16,057 nt of DNA from Bacteroidota bacterium (GTDB lineage: Bacteria > Bacteroidota > Bacteroidia > Chitinophagales > Chitinophagaceae), in NCBI GenBank assembly GCA_023391015.1, contig JAEWBT010000129.1, forward strand, positions 1 through 16,057, in the 5' to 3' direction. Shown here in pieces: positions 12,914-16,057 of the stretch. Both the position numbers and the translations under genes were made by a program. The notes below the pieces were generated by a model that was not told the origin of the DNA, ran no database searches, and saw only the letters and a list, made by a program, of their open reading frames with translations. How positions within the stretch are numbered: position 1 is the first letter of the stretch; each line of letters starts with the position of its first letter.

Positions 12914-14584
12914 ATGCTGCAAAAACTGGATATCCGCAACTACGCTATTATTGAGTCGCTGACCCTGGAGCCGGATGCCCACCTCAACACCGTGACCGGC
13001 GAAACCGGCGCGGGTAAGTCGATTATCCTCGGTGCCCTTTCCCTGATTCTGGGCGAGCGCGCCGACACGTCTATGCTCATCTACAAAGACCGGAAATGCA
13101 GTATTGAAGCCGTTTTTGACGCCGCCGGAAACGCTGCTTTTTCCGACGCGCTGCGTGCCGCCGAGCTGGACGAAGAGCCTGATGGGAAATGCATTATCCG
13201 CCGCGAAATTTCGGCCACCGGCAAAAGCCGCGCCTTTGTAAACGACACGCCGGTAACGCTTGCCGTGCTCCACGACCTGACCTCACTTTTGGTGGATCTG
13301 CATCAGCAATTCGACCACCTTGCTTTGCAGGACGACCGCTTTGCCCTGGATGTTACCGATGCGATGGCCGGCGCGTTTCCCTTGCGGGCCGATTATCAGG
13401 CGGCGTGGCAGCAATACCGCAAATCCGTTGGCGCGCTGCAAGCCCTGGAGCAGCAGCAAACCCAATGGCAAAAAGAAGCTGATTATAAACAATTTCTCTA
13501 CGACGAGCTGCACACCGCTGCATTCCGCGAAGGCGAAATTGAAGATGCCGACCAGCAGCTCCGCCAGGTTTCACACACCGAAAAGATTCTGAGCGTCCTG
13601 CAAAGCAGCCTTTATGTTTTGGATGATGGGGAACAACCGCTTTTGCAGGAATTCCGGCGTACGACGCAGCAACTGAACAGTATTTCCGGAATCTTCCCGG
13701 CTGTAGACCCGATTGTGGAGCGGATGAACACCGCCTTTGTAGAGCTGCGCGACCTGACTGACGAACTGGCGCAACTGGAAGCAACGCTTCCATTAGACCC
13801 TGCTGAAGCTGCCCGCCTGCAAGAGCGTTTTGACCTCGGTTATAAATTATTGAAGAAACACGGCCTGACGACCACCGCCGAACTCATTACGCTGCACGAC
13901 AGCCTGGAAAATGACCTGCAAGCATCTCTGGACCTGAGCGATAACATTGAAAAGCGCCGCAAGGAAGTAGAATCCACCCGCGCCAGGATGATTAAAACTG
14001 GCGACAAGCTGACGGCTGCGCGGAAGAAAATAGCACCGGAAATTTCCGGAAAAATTACTGAATTACTGGGCCTTGTCGGGATGCCGAATGCCCTGTTCCA
14101 AATTCAGATAACGCCGCTCAAGGACGCACAGGCGCTTGGGATGGATTCCGTTTTGTTGCTCCTGGACGCCAACAAAAGCGGCAAGTTTGCACCGGTTCAG
14201 AAAGCAGCTTCCGGCGGCGAAATGGCCCGGATTATGCTGTGCATTAAAAGCCTCACGGCCCGCGCCATGCACCTGCCCACACTGATTTTTGATGAAGTAG
14301 ATACCGGCATTTCCGGCGAAGCCGCGCGGCAGGTGGGCCTTTTGCTTAAAGACCTGGCAGGCTATCATCAGGTTATCTGCATTACTCACCAGCCGCAGGT
14401 CGCAGCCCGCGGCGACCGACATTATTTTGTATATAAAGAAGCGGACGGCGGCGAGCGCATTCAAACGAAAATTCGCGTTTTGGAGCCGCAAGAGCGTGTC
14501 TCCGCTATTGCCCGGATGATTGGCGGCGAAGCGCCGAGTCCGGCTGCGTTGGAGAACGCGCGGGAATTGGTGGAGAGCATGTAA
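12914..14584 (+). CDS. recN: DNA repair protein RecN
   Basis: This 556-residue SMC-like ATPase acts early in recombinational repair of double-strand breaks. The N-terminal half-nucleotide-binding domain begins MLQKLDIRNYAIIESLTLEP and has Walker A GETGAGKS (residues 29-36) and the Q-loop-like LVDLHQQFDH. A helical coiled-coil-rich middle (about 150-390) is rich in Gln, Glu and Leu, including long LRDLTDELAQLEATL and EKRRKEVESTRARM segments. The C-terminal part has the ABC signature ASGGEMARIML (near residue 433) and Walker B LIFDEVDTGIS (near 460), then the H-loop ICITHQPQVAARGD. The length fits the family (about 550). The ATG at 12914 fits the N-terminus exactly. It is the last gene of the coaBC block. 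Two TTTCCGGAAA palindromes follow the stop. Confidence 0.97.
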   Translation: MLQKLDIRNYAIIESLTLEPDAHLNTVTGETGAGKSIILGALSLILGERADTSMLIYKDRKCSIEAVFDAAGNAAFSDALRAAELDEEPDGKCIIRREISATGKSRAFVNDTPVTLAVLHDLTSLLVDLHQQFDHLALQDDRFALDVTDAMAGAFPLRADYQAAWQQYRKSVGALQALEQQQTQWQKEADYKQFLYDELHTAAFREGEIEDADQQLRQVSHTEKILSVLQSSLYVLDDGEQPLLQEFRRTTQQLNSISGIFPAVDPIVERMNTAFVELRDLTDELAQLEATLPLDPAEAARLQERFDLGYKLLKKHGLTTTAELITLHDSLENDLQASLDLSDNIEKRRKEVESTRARMIKTGDKLTAARKKIAPEISGKITELLGLVGMPNALFQIQITPLKDAQALGMDSVLLLLDANKSGKFAPVQKAASGGEMARIMLCIKSLTARAMHLPTLIFDEVDTGISGEAARQVGLLLKDLAGYHQVICITHQPQVAARGDRHYFVYKEADGGERIQTKIRVLEPQERVSAIARMIGGEAPSPAALENARELVESM

Positions 14585-14590
14585 GGTTAA

Positions 14591-14622
14591 ATTTCCGGAA
14601 ATCCAGTCCTCATTTCCGGAAA
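14591..14622. repeat. Pair of TTTCCGGAAA palindromes downstream of recN
   Basis: Palindromes ATTTCCGGAAAT (14591-14602) and TTTCCGGAAA (14613-14622) lie in the 52-bp gap between the convergent recN and DUF937 genes. Their centres are 21 bp apart, the same distance as in the pair at 8782-8812. There is no other terminator in this gap. Confidence 0.65.
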
Positions 14623-14636
14623 ATTCTCAACCCTTC

Positions 14637-15098
14637 TTACACAAAGTAAGGCGGCAAACCGCCTCCCGGAATGGCCCCCGGTTTAAAGGCCCGGCCAATC
14701 ATGCCTAATACGGCTGGAATGGCTGTGAGCGTAAGTTGCCGCGCAGCATCGCTGCGCAGGCCGCTGCGCTTGCTGATGTCATCAATCACAACGTCGGCAT
14801 TGCCGCCAAAAACGTCGCCAATCAGACCATCGTTATCGGCAATCCAATCGTTGTAATCCGTACTGCGGAGCAGCTCGCCGGGGTCGCTGAAGGCTGCATC
14901 GTCGCTGTATCGGGTGGTAAGCGCGCTTAAAGCTGTACTGTCGGAGTTATCGCGGGCAGCTTCCAGGATGTAAGGAACAATCCCACTGAACGCCAGTTGC
15001 ACTTTTTCCGGCGTTGCGCCAATCAGGTGGCTGGCCTGGGCTACGGTTTCGGGTGTGAAGAGCGCGAGCGTTTCGCTATAAAGATGATCTTGTCGCAT
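14637..15098 (-). CDS. DUF937 family protein
   Basis: The 153-residue protein matches the DUF937 pattern: an N-terminal helical part LYSETLALFTPETVAQASHLIGATPEKVQLAFSG, then IVPYILEAAR, a central acidic stretch with NDGLIGDVFGGNADVVIDDI, and LGLRSDAA-type followed by AIPAVLGMIGRAF near the end. It ends in a Gly/Pro-rich tail, GAIPGGGLPPYFV. No signal peptide or membrane helix is seen. The biochemical function of DUF937 is unknown to me. The ATG at 15098 places the family motif at the usual N-terminal position; longer in-frame starts exist at 15122 and 15221 but add a stretch unlike the family. No clear promoter was found upstream. It converges on recN and is divergent from hppA. Confidence 0.75.
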   Translation of the reverse strand: MRQDHLYSETLALFTPETVAQASHLIGATPEKVQLAFSGIVPYILEAARDNSDSTALSALTTRYSDDAAFSDPGELLRSTDYNDWIADNDGLIGDVFGGNADVVIDDISKRSGLRSDAARQLTLTAIPAVLGMIGRAFKPGAIPGGGLPPYFV

Positions 15099-15234
15099 GA
15101 TTCTTTTACCTAAGTAAACCATATCAATAAAAATGATACCATTGTTTGGACCGCATTTCTTATAGTGTGTCAATATCTGAGAGTTCAATTCAGAAAGGCA
15201 GATGCCTTCAAATAAACTCATTTTTCCTGTTTCG

Positions 15235-15266
15235 TTCGGTTTTCTGCGCCTTGCCTGCTATATTTA
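15235..15266 (+). promoter_or_regulatory. Possible hppA promoter: TTCG - 20 bp - TATATTTA
   Basis: TATATTTA (15259-15266) differs from TAnnTTTG at the last base, and TTCG (15235-15238) lies 20 bases upstream, close to the -33 position. The leader would be about 24 bases. This is a weak match. Confidence 0.3.
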
Positions 15267-15294
15267 AGGCCGTTTTTCACTTCTTAAAATCTTT

Positions 15295-16057
15295 ATGAAC
15301 CTTTTTCTTCTCGTACCCATTTTTGGCCTTTTGGCCTTGCTGTTTACCGCCTTGCGGGGCAACTGGGTGAGCGCTCAGCCGTCCGGCAATCCCCGGATGC
15401 AGGAAATCGCCCGCTACATTGCCGAAGGCGCCATGGCATTCCTGAAAGCCGAGTACAAAGTGCTCACCTATTTTGTCATTATTGCCGCCATTCTGCTTGG
15501 GCTGATGGGCGCTTCCAACGAAGCCAGCCACTGGTCGATCGCGCTGGCCTTTGTGGTCGGCGCGGTGTTTTCCGCCCTTGCCGGTTTTATCGGGATGCGC
15601 ATTGCCACCAAAGCCAACGTGCGCACCGCTGAAGCCGCCAAAACCTCCCTTTCCAAAGCCCTGGCCGTGTCGTTTACCGGCGGCTCGGTGATGGGTATGG
15701 GCGTTGCCGGCCTTGCGGTCTTGGGCCTCGGCGGTCTTTTCATCCTCTTGCGCCAATTGTTTGCGCCCGGTGCAGGTGTGGATTCCATTGAGATGGAGCG
15801 CACCATCGAAATCCTGACCGGTTTCTCGCTTGGTGCCGAAAGTATTGCGCTTTTTGCCCGCGTGGGCGGCGGCATCTACACCAAGGCAGCCGACGTAGGC
15901 GCCGACCTGGTGGGAAAAGTAGAAGCCGGCATTCCGGAAGACGACCCGCGCAACCCCGCTACCATTGCCGATAACGTAGGCGATAATGTGGGCGATGTGG
16001 CCGGGATGGGTGCCGACCTGTTCGGTTCTTACGTAGCCACCGTTCTGGCCACGATGG
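15295..16057 (+). CDS. hppA: Membrane-bound ion-pumping pyrophosphatase, 3' partial
   Basis: The first 254 residues are in the window; the gene runs off the right edge. The enzyme hydrolyses pyrophosphate and pumps H+ or Na+ across the inner membrane. The sequence shows several membrane helices (FLLVPIFGLLALLFTAL, TYFVIIAAILLGLMGA, IALAFVVGAVFSALAGFIGM, VMGMGVAGLAVLGLGGLFILL). GMRIATKANVRTAEAA and the catalytic cytosolic stretch follow: GGGIYTKAADVGADLVGKVE (residues 191-210), then EDDPRNPATIADNVGDNVGD. A glutamate sits in helix 5 (Glu182 in LGAESIALFARVGG, usually Ser), while the helix-6 segment DLFGSYVATV has none. From memory, this is the pattern of the Flavobacterium-type H+-pumping subgroup. 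The K+-dependence residues lie beyond the window. The ATG at 15295 gives the first helix at the N-terminus. An unrelated minus-strand frame overlaps it and is a shadow. Confidence 0.95.
   Translation, partial: MNLFLLVPIFGLLALLFTALRGNWVSAQPSGNPRMQEIARYIAEGAMAFLKAEYKVLTYFVIIAAILLGLMGASNEASHWSIALAFVVGAVFSALAGFIGMRIATKANVRTAEAAKTSLSKALAVSFTGGSVMGMGVAGLAVLGLGGLFILLRQLFAPGAGVDSIEMERTIEILTGFSLGAESIALFARVGGGIYTKAADVGADLVGKVEAGIPEDDPRNPATIADNVGDNVGDVAGMGADLFGSYVATVLATM

Noticed and set aside
15099..15221. Longer start for the DUF937 gene at 15221
   Set aside because: The additional 41 residues do not resemble the family N-terminus, which begins at the ATG at 15098; it is still possible, as no promoter was found to decide.
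15277..15875. Minus-strand open frames opposite hppA
   Set aside because: The plus strand here encodes an unmistakable membrane pyrophosphatase continuing past the window edge.

Overview
This window looks like a chromosomal segment of a Bacteroidota bacterium with moderately high GC, possibly of a Chitinophagia or Saprospiria type; the lower rank is a guess. The evidence is the gene order coaBC - DUF4835 (PorD-type) - DUF4296 lipoprotein - recN, promoters of the Bacteroidota form TAnnTTTG, a general lack of Shine-Dalgarno sequences, a TonB-dependent receptor, and families of intergenic palindromic repeats typical of this phylum.

Layout, left to right. A TonB-dependent receptor (cut at its 5' end) is followed by a perfect 26-bp palindrome and a MITE-like inverted repeat. 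Next comes hisS, which converges on gyrB; the two are separated by a second hairpin repeat and a bidirectional terminator. Divergent from gyrB is an AraC-family regulator. It converges on a small, AT-richer lipoprotein gene whose mature part resembles a type IX secretion C-terminal sorting domain. Divergent from that is a translationally coupled pair: an ECF-type sigma factor and a small single-pass membrane protein, probably its anti-sigma factor. A repeat-rich island of about 1.2 kb follows, with two inverted arrays of alternating hairpin repeats (12 copies) around a lone GIY-YIG nuclease gene. Then come coaBC (coenzyme A biosynthesis), the PorD-type secretion protein, the DUF4296 lipoprotein and recN (DNA repair), with a composite repeat region before recN. 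The right end has a DUF937 gene on the minus strand and, divergent from it, the 5' third of hppA, a membrane pyrophosphatase that runs off the window.

Most genes are housekeeping (translation, DNA topology and repair, CoA, ion pumping). The main points of interest are non-genic. The palindrome TTCCGGAA occurs 25 times by hand count, where about 0.25 would be expected by chance, in genes and in most gene gaps. The GIY-YIG gene sits between inverted hairpin arrays, which suggests a REP/BIME-like mobile system with an unusual nuclease partner. Three genes appear to have leaderless promoters. CoaBC has substitutions at two catalytic positions, and HppA has its ion-gate glutamate in a different helix.
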